Assembly (NCBI RefSeq): GCF_016808095.1
Contig: NC_068976.1
Location: forward strand, 35,272,371 to 35,336,370
Source: Vigna angularis
Lineage: Eukaryota; Streptophyta; Magnoliopsida; Fabales; Fabaceae
Direction: 5' to 3'
Length of the DNA stretch: 64,000 nucleotides
Shown here in pieces: positions 12,576 to 24,093 of this stretch. The position numbers and the translations under genes were made by a program. The notes beneath the pieces are model-generated. The model saw only the letters and a list, made by a program, of their open reading frames with translations. It ran no database searches and was not told the origin of the DNA. Positions within the stretch are counted from its first letter, which is position 1; each line of letters opens with the position of its first letter.

Positions 12576-14044
12576 TTTGGACTGAAATCGTTGTACTATC
12601 CTTTTGAGAAATTCTCTTGTGCGTTAAGGATTTTCGAAAAATACCTTGCTTATTACGAAATGCATGATGTAATGTCATGAGGGTGCATGAATGCATGAAC
12701 ACACGCATCCTTCTTTTCCTGTTCCTCTCTTTTTCTTTTCTTCTTTTTTTTTTAGCACCCCCCTCTTAATTAGACTGCCCATGTTTGGAACTCGTTGTCA
12801 AACATCGTCATCAAACTTGATGTACGTTCAAAACGTAACCATAGCGAAAATGGCAAGAGACTGTGAGCCCTCTAATGAGAAAGAGGAAGGTGTGACCATG
12901 AGTTCAAATTCTCTTTATCGCTTCCTGCAATCCAATTGGGCTTGAACCCGGGAAGGTGAGGAAAAATATGGACGAGAAGTAGATAGCTGAATGATTGTAT
13001 GTGGAGCTAACATTTGTGTTCTCCTTACCTAGGGAGGTATGGTTAGCGTGGAAATGTGTAAGGCCCCCAAGACTGCCCCAACTTTGCCGTGTAGGCGAAA
13101 AGGTTTGGGTAGGAAGGATTGCCCCAATTGGTTCGATTTTCTTTCGTATGCTGCTAGCCAGCTGGCAAAGAGATCCCTTCTTCCTGAGACATTACTTTTT
13201 TCATTTTCAATTTTTGGACAAAATTGCAAGTCATCACACATTATCGCAAAATTAAGCTTTATGAAAATTTGAGCAAACATTATTCAATCCGTGTGGACTT
13301 TATTAGGCTTGTAATGTGGCTAGGGCTAGAAGGTATTGAAAGGAAGGGGTATAAAGGCCCAAATGAATGTTTGTCGGTTGCATTTTTTGAAACAAGGGTT
13401 GTCATCTAGCACTGTGTCAACTATTTGACCTTTTGAGCACTTTGTTTTGTTTTTTTTTTTTCTTGAACTCCATTTTTTTCATTTTTTTTTACTTTGGGAT
13501 TTTTTTTGTTCTTTTTGCTTTTTCTTTGTTCACTCTTCTTGATGAAATTTCCTTGTTCGATCATTGAGTGCTCTTCATTTGCATCATGGGTTGACTCCTA
13601 CGTGATGACAACCCTTGCTTGGGGATAATTTTGAAAAAAAGTTTATTTTTGGCTCAAACAGGGTGGCAATGGATATATATATTATTTTTTTTTTTTAGAT
13701 AAAGAAAAGATGGCCACACATCATTTTGAACTCTGATTGCTTTATTTTCAAAAGGTTAATTCTACGATTGGGTGACCTCAGCATGAGTCCTTTTTGAAAG
13801 TTCTTTTGTTTGTCTCAAGGGATTTGAGGATCACCCCACTAGCGCAAGTGAGGAAAGTTTTGGCCAGGCCAACCTGCCCCCAGTGTTATATTCACGACAA
13901 TCCTTTATTTTGAAGGGAAATGAAAAATGTTATGGGCTCAATGCGATGTGAAAGCGGATGCTTTAACGAGAAATGAATACAAGTCGCCCCGGAAACCCTG
14001 AATCAGGAGAAGACCCCACGTCTTTGCCATTTCAAGTTTTTTTT

Positions 14045-14076
<32 letters not shown>

Positions 14077-14412
14077 AACGTACTATGTCCTAGACACCTT
14101 AATTGACAACGAATTCAACATCTGCATTTTTATTCTCTCTTTTTTTTTAGTTTTCCACGACATCCCTCATGAACGAGCTTGTGCCAACCGAAAATACCCG
14201 CGATGCCTTTACTCATGTGTGCTTAATTATCATTGCCTTTATTTTCCCTTATTTACCTAAAAGCTCAGCGCGACATGCAATATTTCAATAAGCGTGCGAA
14301 CAAAAATATGAATGAAACCGTGCAGTATTTATTGAATGAAATAACACAGAGTACAATGAACCGTAAAGATCATGTCAATATCCCTTAACAGCACTCCCCC
14401 GTCACGGAATCA
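12576..14412 (-). other. Remainder of the Ogre 3' untranslated region
   Basis: No conserved frame was found between the array and the pol stop. The stretch contains several long T runs, the longest about 34 bases at 14039-14075. It also has short near-repeats such as GACTGCCCCAACTTTG and GATTGCCCCAATTGG near 13072 and 13118. Confidence 0.6.
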
Positions 14413-17400
14413 TCATGCGTAAAACTTTTTAACCGCATCCGAATTAACCGGTAATGGTAACTCCTCTCCATCCATCCTCGTGAGAATTAGTGCCCCGCCA
14501 GAGAATGCTTTCTTCACTACGAATGGCCCTTCATAATTCGGGGTCCACTTGCCTCTATGATCCTTTTGTACAGGCGAGATCTTCTTCAACACCAGCTCGC
14601 CTTCGTGGAATTCTCTTGGATGCACCCTCTTGTCAAATGCGTTTTTTATTCTCCTTTGGTACAATTGTCCATGACACACTGCCGTTAACCTTTTTTCTTC
14701 GATGAAATTGAGCTGATCAAATCGAGCTTGAACCCACTCAGCTTCCTCTAGTTGGGTTTCCATTAACACTCGTAAGGATGGAATTTCCACCTCAAACGGA
14801 AGTACTGCTTCCATCCCATACACAAGCGAGAAAGGTGTTGCCCCAGTTGATGTTCGTACCGATGTGCGATATCCATGTAGAGCGAAAGGAAGCATTTCGT
14901 GCCAATCTTTATAGGTGACCACCATCTTTTGTACAATTTTCTTAATATTCTTATTGGCAGCCTCTACCGCCCCATTCATCTTTGGACGGTAAGGAGAAGA
15001 ATTGTGATGATGAATCTTGAATTCCTCACATAACTCTGTCATCATCTGGTTGTTCAGGTTAGTGGCATTATCAGTGATAATTCTGTTAGGGAGCCCGTAT
15101 CTACAGATCAACTCCTTTTTTATGAATCTAGTCACCACCTTTCTAGTCACGTTTGCATAAGAAGCAGCCTCCACCCATTTGGTGAAGTAATCGATCGCGA
15201 CTAGTATGAAACGATGTCCATTCGACGCCTTCGGCTCTATAGCTCCGATGACATCTATCCCCCACATCGAAAATGGCCATGGTGCAGACAACACGTTCAG
15301 AGTAGTGGGTGGCACATTGATATTATCTGCATACTTCTGACATTTCTCACACTTTCTCACATGTGTGCAACAATCGCTTTCCATGGTCAGCCAAAAATAA
15401 CCAGCTCTCAATATCTTCCTGGCCATCGAGTGCCCGTTCATGTGGGTGCCAAAAGTACCCTCGTGCACTTCTCTCAATATCAGCTCAGCCTCCTTTGCAT
15501 CCACGCATCTGAGGAGGACCATGTCGTGATTTCTCTTGTATAAAATATCCCCACTCAAGATAAAATTGCCAGCCAATCTCCTTAGCGACCTCTTATCGTT
15601 TTCAGACACCTTCTCAGGGTATTCTCGTGTCTTAAGATAATGCTTGATATCAAAATACCAAGGCTTACCATCTAATTCCTCTTCGATGAAATGACAATAT
15701 GCTGGCTCTGCATGACTTTTCATTTTAATCATTGGTAAGTTTGCATCTTGGTCAACTTCAAACATTGACGACAAGGTAGCCAAGGCGTCTGCCAATTGAT
15801 TTTCTTCTCGAGGTATATGGTTAAGCGTGATGGAATCGAAATACTTCATTAATCCCCTGATGTAAACCTGGTAGGGAATTAATTTTGTATCCCTAGTCTC
15901 CCATTCTCCCTTCAACTGGTGGATGACCAAAGCTGAATCTCCGTATACATCTAGAACTCTTGCCTTAGATTCGATTGCCGCCCGAATACCCATAGCACAA
16001 GCCTCATATTCTGCAATGTTATTCGTACAATTAAAGCACAACCTTGCTGTCATTGGTATATACTGCTTCCGTGGAGAAACAAGCACTGCCCCTATTCCAT
16101 GTCCCATCACATTCGAGGCTCCGTCGAATAATACTGTCCATGCTTTTTCGTCTCGATCTTCTTTGTTCTCTTCTAGTAGAGCCATGATGTCTTCATCGGG
16201 AAATTCAGGTTGCATTGGTTGATAATCACTAATGGGTTGATGAGCCAGATATTCTGCTAGAGCACTACCCTTGATGGATTTCTGAGTAACATATACGATG
16301 TCGTACTCTGACAATAGCATCTGCCACCGAGCTATCCTTCCAGTGAGAGCAGGCTTTTCAAAAATAAACTTGATAGGATCCATCTTGGATATCAACCATG
16401 TAGAGTGACTCAACATGTATTGCCTTAGGCGATGAGCAGCCCATGCCAATGCACAACAAGTTCGCTCTAACGATGAATATCTTTGTTCACATTCTGTGAA
16501 TTTCTTGCTCAAGTAATATATTGCATGCTCTCTTTTTCCAACTTCATCATGTTGACCCAATACGCAACCCATTGACCTTTCCAATACAGTTAAGTACAAA
16601 ATGAGTGGTTTTCCTGGCTCTGGTGGGCGTAGTACGGGAGGGTTCCGTAAGTATTGTTTGACTCTCTCAAAAGCGGCATGACAATCCTCATTCCACACCA
16701 CAGCTTGATTCTTCCGTAACAACTTGAACAATGGTTCACAAGTAGCAGTTAATTGGGAGATGAATCTAGCAATGTAATTCAATCTACCCAAAAACCCTCG
16801 AACCTCCTTTTCTGTCCTGGGTGCCGGCATTTCCGTTATTGCTCTTACTTTGTCAGGATCAACTTCTATCCCTCTTTGGCTGACGATAAAGCCCAACAAT
16901 TTTCCAGACTTTACTCCAAACGTACATTTGGCCGGGTTTAACCTCAGTTTGTACTTTCTCAATCTCTCGAATAACTTTCTCAAGTTGAGGACGTGTTCTT
17001 CTTCCGATTCAGACTTTGCGATCATGTCATCCACATAAACTTCGATCTCCTTGTGCATCATATCATGGAAAAGTGCCACCATCGCCCTTTGATATGTTGC
17101 CCCGGCGTTCTTGAGCCCGAAAGACATCACCTTATAACAAAAGGTCCCCCACAAAGTGATGAAGGTCGTCTTTTCCATGTCCTCAGGCGCCATCTTAATC
17201 TGATTATACCCCGAGAAACCATCCATGAATGAAAACAGCGAGTACTTGGCTGTATTGTCAACTAAAGTGTCGATGTGTGGTAACGGGAAATTATCCTTCG
17301 GACTTGCACGATTCAAATCACGATAGTCGACGCACATTCGAACTTTCCCATCTTTCTTAGGCACTGGTACAATATTCGCCACCCATTGTGGGTATTTCGC

Positions 17401-17857
17401 CACAGCCAGAAATCCTGCGTCGAATTGCTTCTGTACCTCTTCCTTAATTTTCAATGACATTTCTGGTTTCATTCTTCTTAGTCTTTGCTTGACCGGGAGG
17501 CATTCCTGCTTAAGTGGGAGCTTATGTTGCACAATATCGGTATCCAACCCTGGCATGTCATTGTAAGACCAAGCGAACACATCCTTAAACTCCCTTAGTA
17601 GGGCTCGCAGCCCTTCCCTCACTTCCTTTTTCATGCCAGTACCGATTTTTACTTCCTTTATCTCTCCTTCCTCTCCCAAGTTGAGCTCTTCAACATCCTC
17701 CTGATGGGGTTTTATCTCTTTAGACTCTTGTTCCACTAATCTCAAGAGCTCTGGAGAGGGTTCCGGATCATCTTCGTAATCATCTTCCGTATTATCGACA
17801 GGGTGCTCAAAATCAGGAATATCGACATTGTTATTTTCGAAAATTTCATTGTCATAT
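14413..17857 (-). CDS. Ogre pol: reverse transcriptase, RNase H, archaeal-type RNase H, integrase
   Basis: This frame encodes the replication and insertion enzymes. Residue numbers count from the TTG at 17745, and the frame is open upstream to 17857. The RT spans about 95-330 with FSFMDGFSGYNQI and the catalytic YVDDM at 237-241. The first RNase H (about 378-500) has lost its usual first aspartate (LTVLERSMGCVLGQ). A second, archaeal-type RNase H (537-660) keeps its acidic residues (FDGAS D541, NNIAEYEA, D603, ADAL D653). Integrase has an HEGTFGTH...CEKC zinc region (761-802) and a catalytic D831, D892, E928 triad with exact DX35E spacing. There is no ATG near the start. The upstream end follows a good 3' splice site (TGCAG at 17858-17862), fitting the known Ogre intron between protease and RT. 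The frame is intact throughout. Confidence 0.95.
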
Positions 17858-18041
17858 CTGCATTATTTAAATTTATGAAAAAGAGAATAAATAAAAGGGA
17901 AAACCAATGACGAATGCAAAATGATGATAAAACACAAACAAACACAATTTGATTATCACGCTGGGCATAAAAAACTAAACATCAACCCGTAAGTCCTGAA
18001 TCCTAAAGCCTCGGGTGAAGCTATAGGATTAATTAAAACTA
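17858..18041 (-). other. Probable Ogre intron region between gag-protease and pol
   Basis: The gag-protease frame stops at 18042 and pol opens at 17857 in a different frame without an ATG. On the minus strand the spacer ends AAATTTAAATAATGCAG, a typical plant 3' splice site. I could not fix the donor: GT dinucleotides near the end of gag-protease do not obviously restore frame. Splicing of an intron here is established for pea and Medicago Ogre elements; its use in this copy is inferred. Confidence 0.55.
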
Positions 18042-21000
18042 TTACACTTTATTCAGATTAAGCATCACGGGTAGACTCAGAGTTTCCCAATTGTTGAGTG
18101 GTGCAGCTGGGGAGCAAGCCTGCACGAAACTTGAGCATTCAGAGCTATCTTCATCCTCAACGGCGGCTATATGGCCCGCGTTGATCCATCCAGCACTACG
18201 AAAGCTCTCCTTGATGTCACGAATACCAATCTTTTCCACCTGAGGTTCACGCCTTTCTACACGAGCCAGACCGCGCTCTCTCCTTTCTTCTATCAGCCTG
18301 CGTTTGTCCTCTTTGTTGGGCTTGTACCCTAGGCCGTATCGGTTTCTATTCTCAACGACCTTTAGGGGGAAAGTTCGACCCTGCCCATGCTTGCCTAAAC
18401 CTCTACCAGGTATATACCCCTCTTTCAGCAAGACCTTGATCATCATGATAGAAGCACGTGTCAAATGTGGGCTCACTAGGAATGGTTCCACATAGGCATT
18501 TCCTACGATCTCCAATGACTGGAAGGCTGTTTCAAGAGCTTCCTCGGCCACCTCAACATATCGCGTGGACGATGGTCCGCTCACAAGGAGGTCCTCCTCT
18601 CCTGATATTATCACCAGCTTATCTCCCATAACGTATTTCAGCTTTTGGTGTAGTGTGGAAGGCACGACTCCTGCGAAATGGATCCACGGGCGACCCAACA
18701 AACAACTATAAGCCGGGAGGATATCCATAACTTGAAAGGTCACTTGAAAGACACAAGGACCGACTTGAACAGGCAATTCAATTTCCCCCATCACTGCCCT
18801 TTTACTGCCATCAAATGCCCTCACAATCATAGAGCTTGGCTTCATATGTATTCCATCACATGGTAGCTTCTCCAATGTCGATTTTGGCATGACATTGAGA
18901 GAGGAACCATTGTCCACCAAGACACGCGCTATAACGTGATCTAAACATTTCACTGAGACATGAAGAGCCTTGTTATGACCTCTCCCTTCAGTGGGTATCT
19001 CCTCATCAGTAAAAGTGAGGTAGTTATTAGCGATGATGTTGCCAACGATGCCCTCAAACTTGTTCAACGAAATACCATGCTCGACATGAGCCTCACTGAG
19101 TACTTTCATCAACAACTTTCTGTGAGAGGTAGAATGCATAAGCAATTCTAACAAGGAAATCCGAGCAGGCATGCGATTCAACTGCTCCACTACTTTATAC
19201 TCACTCTGTTGAATGAATTTTAAAAATTCGCAGGCCTCTTCTTCGGATATTTCTTTCTTTTCTCCCTCGTTAGGGGTCTCCTCTACCTGCGCGCCCTTTC
19301 CTTTTAAGACCTCCCTAGCTTTCGCGGTCATTGTTCTTTCATTATTATTGGTCCCCTCTTTTGTCACCGTTGGTGACGCGAAGATTCGACCACTTCTCGT
19401 CATCCCACCTATGCCTGTTATGTTCTCAACGGCCGAATCTGCGCCTTTTCCCTCGTCTAACACATGTGCTTCATACGTCCAAGGGACAGCCTTCTCACTT
19501 TTGTAAGGAAAGGGAGACGGCGCCCGAATGATGACAGACGGCCTTTTTTCAGTCACTGGCACAGGGGTGGTTCTAGTGAAATGGATCACCAATGGCTCAG
19601 GCAAAGTCACGTCGGATTCCCCGCCGATTTGTGTGAACACTTCACCCTCCTTATCCTTGCAGCGTACTTGCATTAAACTTCTATCCAGCAAGTCCTGTAA
19701 AATATCTTCAAATTCACCACATTCCTCAATAGAGTGTCCATCGTCTGGATGAAGCGCACATGTTACATCCTCGCCACAATCGCCTTTTAAAAGGCCCACT
19801 TTTATCAACGCCTTAAAGATAAGTTTCCTAGAACTTTGGATTTCACCCGCGTATCTTATCAGCTCATGTTTTTCATTCTCGACGGCATTCGTCGAGGCAC
19901 TCCCATGCCCAGCAAGCGGATTAGTCTCGACGCTAGGTTTATCTTCTTCAAACTTTAACCACCCCGAGTCGATTAGAGTCTGTACTTTGTGTTTAAAAGC
20001 CAGACACCTCTCAGTTGAGTGACCAACACCTCCCCCATGGTAACTACATTTGGCTTCTGCATCATAACCCCTAGGGTACGGAGGTTGCACGGGCTTCATC
20101 GGGCAAATGGCAACCAAACCCCTTTTGATGAGATGGGGTAACAATTTTGTATAAGTTGTAGGGATGGGGGTGAAATTAACAAATTGGTTCCTTCTCGGGT
20201 AAGCGTTTTGGCCCGCATTCTGATTTGGACCTGCAATTGCCCCAGCCCTCCAAGTATCAGTTGAGGGCAATGGCGGTTGATAATACCCTTGTTGTTGTTG
20301 AGGCCTGGCTTGATGAGCAAACGCCGCATTGGCTGCATAAGGGGGTTCCCCCGCATATGGTCGGAAGCTATGAGTGGGAGCTTGACCTCCCCACGCAGGC
20401 ATTGCCGATGCCGCATGCACATCCCCTTCCTTCTTCTTTCCCGCATTGAAATTGGGTTTTTTGTAATTCGCAGTGGCGGGCGAACTGTATGCAATTTTCC
20501 CGCTCTTAACCCCAATTTCTATCCGTTCGCCTATTATAATGATATCAGCGAAATTAGCAGATACATTCGCGACCATGTTCTCGTAAAACGGCGGCTGGAG
20601 AGTGTTCACAAACATTGCCACCACCTCCCTGTCATACAAAGGTGGCTCAACTTGTGCAGCTAACTCTCTCCACCGTTGGGCATATTCCTTGAAAGTTTCG
20701 TTGCCCTTCTTTGACATACTTTGCAGCTGCAGTCGATCCGGTGCGATGTGCGTGTTGTATATATACTGCTTTATAAAGGCGTCTGCCAGGTCTGCCCAGC
20801 AACGGATTCGAGACGGCTCAAGATGGGTGTACCAGTTCAACGCTACCCCGGCCAAACTGTCTTGAAAAAAATGGATGAGTAGCTTATCATCGTAAGCGTA
20901 CGCAGCCATCTTTCTACAGTACATGGTCAGATGGCTTTTCGGGCATGTGTTACCTTTGTATTTCTCGAACTCCGGCGTTTTAAATTTGTGCGGTATCATC

Positions 21001-21575
21001 ACCCCGGGAACCAAGCTCAGTCTTGCAACGTCTCCGAACCCAAAGCTTTCCACTCCTTCTATAGCTCTAAGTCTTTCTTCCAGAAGTTCCAACTTATTTT
21101 TAGTTCCGACGAAGCCATCGAATCCCCTAACTATTGTGGTATGTGGCGCGCCCCCGGCTGAAGGATCCTCCTTGACCATTACGTGTGGCACTACAGTTAC
21201 CCGCGTTCCTTCCACTGCGGTCGACTCATTCGTAGTTACACCTGTCATGGGTGCCGAAACTAGGACAGGGCCCTGAGTACCGATGGGCGGTCCACTGATG
21301 ATTTGGGGGAAAGAGAAAGACGCATCTTCTGCTTCCGAGTAATCTCCCATAGGGGGAGTGTATCCTGGGGGTAGGCCATACATCGGGAACGAAATCGACG
21401 GGCTCAAAGCGTTAAACTTTGGGGGATAAGGGGGGATATTCCCTTCGATTCGTGCTGACGAGGACTCTCCCGCAGTCTTAAGAGATTCTAGAGCAGTAAG
21501 GATCTGACCCATCTGGTCCTTCAGCTGACTGATATCGGCTTTGATAACTTCGTGGGCTTCCTCCCAATCTTCCAT
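18042..21575 (-). CDS. Ogre gag-protease with G-patch
   Basis: This 1,177-residue intact frame starts MEDWEEAHEV. The gag core (about residues 205-330) has WADLADAFIKQY and the FKEYAQRWRELAAQV motif of retrotransposon gag. A Pro/Gln/Ala-rich linker follows, then a Cys/His motif (CSYHGGGVGHSTERC). The aspartic protease active site is VDNGSS at about 887-892, with Asn where most families have Thr, followed by LLGRPW near 960. A G-patch-like segment (GYIPGRGLGKHGQG, about 1053-1067) lies near the C-terminus. The product packages the RNA and matures the polyprotein in virus-like particles. The gene lies 298 bp after ORF1 and just before the intron and pol. Confidence 0.95.
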   Translation of the reverse strand: MEDWEEAHEVIKADISQLKDQMGQILTALESLKTAGESSSARIEGNIPPYPPKFNALSPSISFPMYGLPPGYTPPMGDYSEAEDASFSFPQIISGPPIGTQGPVLVSAPMTGVTTNESTAVEGTRVTVVPHVMVKEDPSAGGAPHTTIVRGFDGFVGTKNKLELLEERLRAIEGVESFGFGDVARLSLVPGVMIPHKFKTPEFEKYKGNTCPKSHLTMYCRKMAAYAYDDKLLIHFFQDSLAGVALNWYTHLEPSRIRCWADLADAFIKQYIYNTHIAPDRLQLQSMSKKGNETFKEYAQRWRELAAQVEPPLYDREVVAMFVNTLQPPFYENMVANVSANFADIIIIGERIEIGVKSGKIAYSSPATANYKKPNFNAGKKKEGDVHAASAMPAWGGQAPTHSFRPYAGEPPYAANAAFAHQARPQQQQGYYQPPLPSTDTWRAGAIAGPNQNAGQNAYPRRNQFVNFTPIPTTYTKLLPHLIKRGLVAICPMKPVQPPYPRGYDAEAKCSYHGGGVGHSTERCLAFKHKVQTLIDSGWLKFEEDKPSVETNPLAGHGSASTNAVENEKHELIRYAGEIQSSRKLIFKALIKVGLLKGDCGEDVTCALHPDDGHSIEECGEFEDILQDLLDRSLMQVRCKDKEGEVFTQIGGESDVTLPEPLVIHFTRTTPVPVTEKRPSVIIRAPSPFPYKSEKAVPWTYEAHVLDEGKGADSAVENITGIGGMTRSGRIFASPTVTKEGTNNNERTMTAKAREVLKGKGAQVEETPNEGEKKEISEEEACEFLKFIQQSEYKVVEQLNRMPARISLLELLMHSTSHRKLLMKVLSEAHVEHGISLNKFEGIVGNIIANNYLTFTDEEIPTEGRGHNKALHVSVKCLDHVIARVLVDNGSSLNVMPKSTLEKLPCDGIHMKPSSMIVRAFDGSKRAVMGEIELPVQVGPCVFQVTFQVMDILPAYSCLLGRPWIHFAGVVPSTLHQKLKYVMGDKLVIISGEEDLLVSGPSSTRYVEVAEEALETAFQSLEIVGNAYVEPFLVSPHLTRASIMMIKVLLKEGYIPGRGLGKHGQGRTFPLKVVENRNRYGLGYKPNKEDKRRLIEERRERGLARVERREPQVEKIGIRDIKESFRSAGWINAGHIAAVEDEDSSECSSFVQACSPAAPLNNWETLSLPVMLNLNKV

Positions 21576-21873
21576 AATTCTTGAATTAGCCCGGGTTCTA
21601 TAGGGATGTCGTGGAAATTTAGCCGTTGTCCTTCACTCGTACTGCTTTATTATTTTAATCGAATTAAATTAGATGAGAATGAGATATGCTAAAGAAAAAA
21701 ATATGATGCATGCTATTGAAGGGTGGAAATCACAGGATCACGATAACATCAATGATGGAAATTAACACAAGTTGGTACCAAACGAACATTCTGCACCTTT
21801 CATTTAAAGAAAAATTCAGTTCAATACATTGCCTAAAGGCACAAAATACAATAGTCTCATTTATACATCACTC

Positions 21874-24093
21874 CTAAGCTCGAACGATGAAGGATTTCAT
21901 CTCGCCTACCAACCATTTACAATGATTAATAAAAAGTTTGATTTCTTCCGGCGGGTTACAAAAGTGGGTACTAGCTTCAGCGGCCAACACCATCTTGGGG
22001 ATGTCTTCAATTGCTCCGTTTGCCAACATAACCAATTGAGAAAAACTCCCCTTCCAGTGCTTCACAGCCTCTTCTTGCTCTGCGATGTGATCTTCCATTC
22101 GCTTCACCAACGCCCGATGCCTTCCTTCAAATTCTGTCGACCTCCATCGTTCCTCCTGTTCCTTAATATACTCCTCCATTTGTTTTATCAGAGTTCGATG
22201 CTCTTCTTCTGCTTCTGCTAGCTTCCAGCGTTCCTTGTTCACATCTGCCTCAAAAGTCATGGCCATTTCCTTCATCTCGTGCCCCACTCTTTCTACCTGA
22301 ATCTGCGCTTCCCTTAATCTTTTCAAGGCCTCTCGTTTATCTCTTTTGGCTTCTTCGTAGAGGTACTTCCACTGTTTTCCCTCTTCTAACGCCGTATTTT
22401 TCTCTTTCACTCTCATGGCCAGCTCTTTGCTTGCGGCTGCAAGATCTTGTTTCAATCGGAATGTGTAATCTCTCTCGGCCTTTTGATTTCTGACAATTTC
22501 TTCATAGGCCTGTGCTTTTTCTTCTTTGTCATTCCGCATATCAATAAGATCATCGCGCGCAGTTCGTAATTCCTTTCCCAACCTAGCATTCCTCTCCCTC
22601 AATTTTTCCACTTCTTCCTTCAATTCTTTCATCTCTTCACTCTCTAGGTCTCGGGAGGGCTCTTCATTAACCAGCTGATCACCGATTGGCTTGAAAGGCA
22701 ATTTGACTTCCTTCACCCTCTCCAGGATCCATGTATGATAACTAACTTTGCTGTCCACCACTCCCAGCCTTAGATCCTTTTCCGCTCGCACAACGCTTTT
22801 CCAAGCACTTCTAATTTTCCTCAGCGTCTCAATGAAGTGTCCATCCTCATAATAGATGAACAGCGTTGTGAGGTAGTCCGGTGAGGGTGCCCCCTTCATG
22901 GGATGTCCGAATTGCCTTTGAACCAAAACAGGGTTATAATTGATGCAATATCGGGTACCTATGAGGGGTACATTGGGAAAGTTGCCACAATGATAGATAG
23001 AGGGCTTAACCGCAAGCCAAGGAAGACGCCACTTTACTTTTCCTCCATTCAAACCGGCAAAGAATTGGGCCCACTCATTTCCCCCTTTGTCTTTAAGCCC
23101 CTGGTGTGACAGATCTTCTGACGAACACCTGACATCAACCGACCCTTTACATACACGCGTAGTCATCCATGCATACAGCGCCGGCAAACAACAAAGAATT
23201 CTCTTCCCTTTTCTCTCATGGCAAAAACTCATGGTCCCATAGACATCCGCAAGGACTGCAGTCACAGGATTCTCCAATCTCGTCTTTCTCTCCACGAAGA
23301 CATCTATTGCGGTATAATCCACAAAGTCTTCTATTTTGGGGAATAAAACCACGTCGTATATGGTGAGAGCTAGCACATCCATAAAAGTCTCCCAGTCTTC
23401 CTTATCAGCCAGATGGTGTAGGTACTGTTCCAAATATCCTTGTGTCAGTCCACGTACCTGATTCCTTGTTACCATCCTGTCTTCAAGTTCCTCGAGAGGT
23501 ACTTTCATTATAGCGGCAATGGTAGGGATAGCGGTGTGATGCTCTGAATGCTGGTACGGAGTGGTACCCTCTAGTGGCAATCCTAGGATGCGCTCGAACT
23601 CCTCTACAGTTGGCGCCAGCTGAAAATCTTGGAAGGTGAAGCATCTTAGTGGAGAGTCGTAATACTGTGCTAGGGCTGTGATAGCAGGCAACTGTACCTC
23701 AACTTCCATTAGGCCCAACAAGTCTCCATACCTCTTCTTGAAAGCTCCTCTTTTTATGGCCTTTAGTCGTTTGCCTAAACTTATCAGCCCTGTCAGATTT
23801 CCCCCATGAATCCTCAGGCGGGGTTTCTTCCTTAAAATGATAGAATCAGTCTGTGGTGTGGCACCAGAACTCGTATCAACTTCCATCCAGTGAGACCTCA
23901 AGTGAATACCTGTGATTTCCCCTAAAACCAGCACGTCACCCAATGATGTATGAATATGATGCATGAAAATACAGTGAAGTAAAAACAATATGATGAACAA
24001 AAACGCATGCATGGTATGAGAATGCAAAGTCATTATTATATTTATTCTTTTTTGAAAAAGAACAAACAGTGTGAGAGTTACAGGTATATACAT
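21874..24093 (-). CDS. Ogre ORF1, protein of unknown function with a long coiled coil
   Basis: This is an intact frame of up to 739 residues upstream of gag, the position of the Ogre-specific ORF1. From the first ATG the protein begins with a hydrophobic stretch unlike the rest. The internal ATG at 23886 (residue 70, MEVDTSSGATPQ) is a more natural start. Residues about 110-470 form a globular region (for example YYDSPLRCFTFQDFQL, LPLEGTTPYQ, WRLPWLAVKP) resembling plant domains of unknown function found in Ogre-related proteins. About 490-700 is highly charged with regular heptads and is a predicted coiled coil. I recognise no enzymatic motif. Intact length in a young element suggests selection, but its job is not known. 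Confidence 0.85.
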   Translation of the reverse strand: MYIPVTLTLFVLFQKRINIIMTLHSHTMHAFLFIILFLLHCIFMHHIHTSLGDVLVLGEITGIHLRSHWMEVDTSSGATPQTDSIILRKKPRLRIHGGNLTGLISLGKRLKAIKRGAFKKRYGDLLGLMEVEVQLPAITALAQYYDSPLRCFTFQDFQLAPTVEEFERILGLPLEGTTPYQHSEHHTAIPTIAAIMKVPLEELEDRMVTRNQVRGLTQGYLEQYLHHLADKEDWETFMDVLALTIYDVVLFPKIEDFVDYTAIDVFVERKTRLENPVTAVLADVYGTMSFCHERKGKRILCCLPALYAWMTTRVCKGSVDVRCSSEDLSHQGLKDKGGNEWAQFFAGLNGGKVKWRLPWLAVKPSIYHCGNFPNVPLIGTRYCINYNPVLVQRQFGHPMKGAPSPDYLTTLFIYYEDGHFIETLRKIRSAWKSVVRAEKDLRLGVVDSKVSYHTWILERVKEVKLPFKPIGDQLVNEEPSRDLESEEMKELKEEVEKLRERNARLGKELRTARDDLIDMRNDKEEKAQAYEEIVRNQKAERDYTFRLKQDLAAASKELAMRVKEKNTALEEGKQWKYLYEEAKRDKREALKRLREAQIQVERVGHEMKEMAMTFEADVNKERWKLAEAEEEHRTLIKQMEEYIKEQEERWRSTEFEGRHRALVKRMEDHIAEQEEAVKHWKGSFSQLVMLANGAIEDIPKMVLAAEASTHFCNPPEEIKLFINHCKWLVGEMKSFIVRA

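Noticed and set aside
14039..14075. Long T run as a retroposon poly-A tail
   Set aside because: It lies inside the intact Ogre 3' untranslated region, with no target duplication or cDNA copy next to it.
14413..24093. Endogenous viral element
   Set aside because: LTRs, target duplication, integrase and Ogre gene order identify an LTR retrotransposon; no movement protein, coat protein or envelope is visible.
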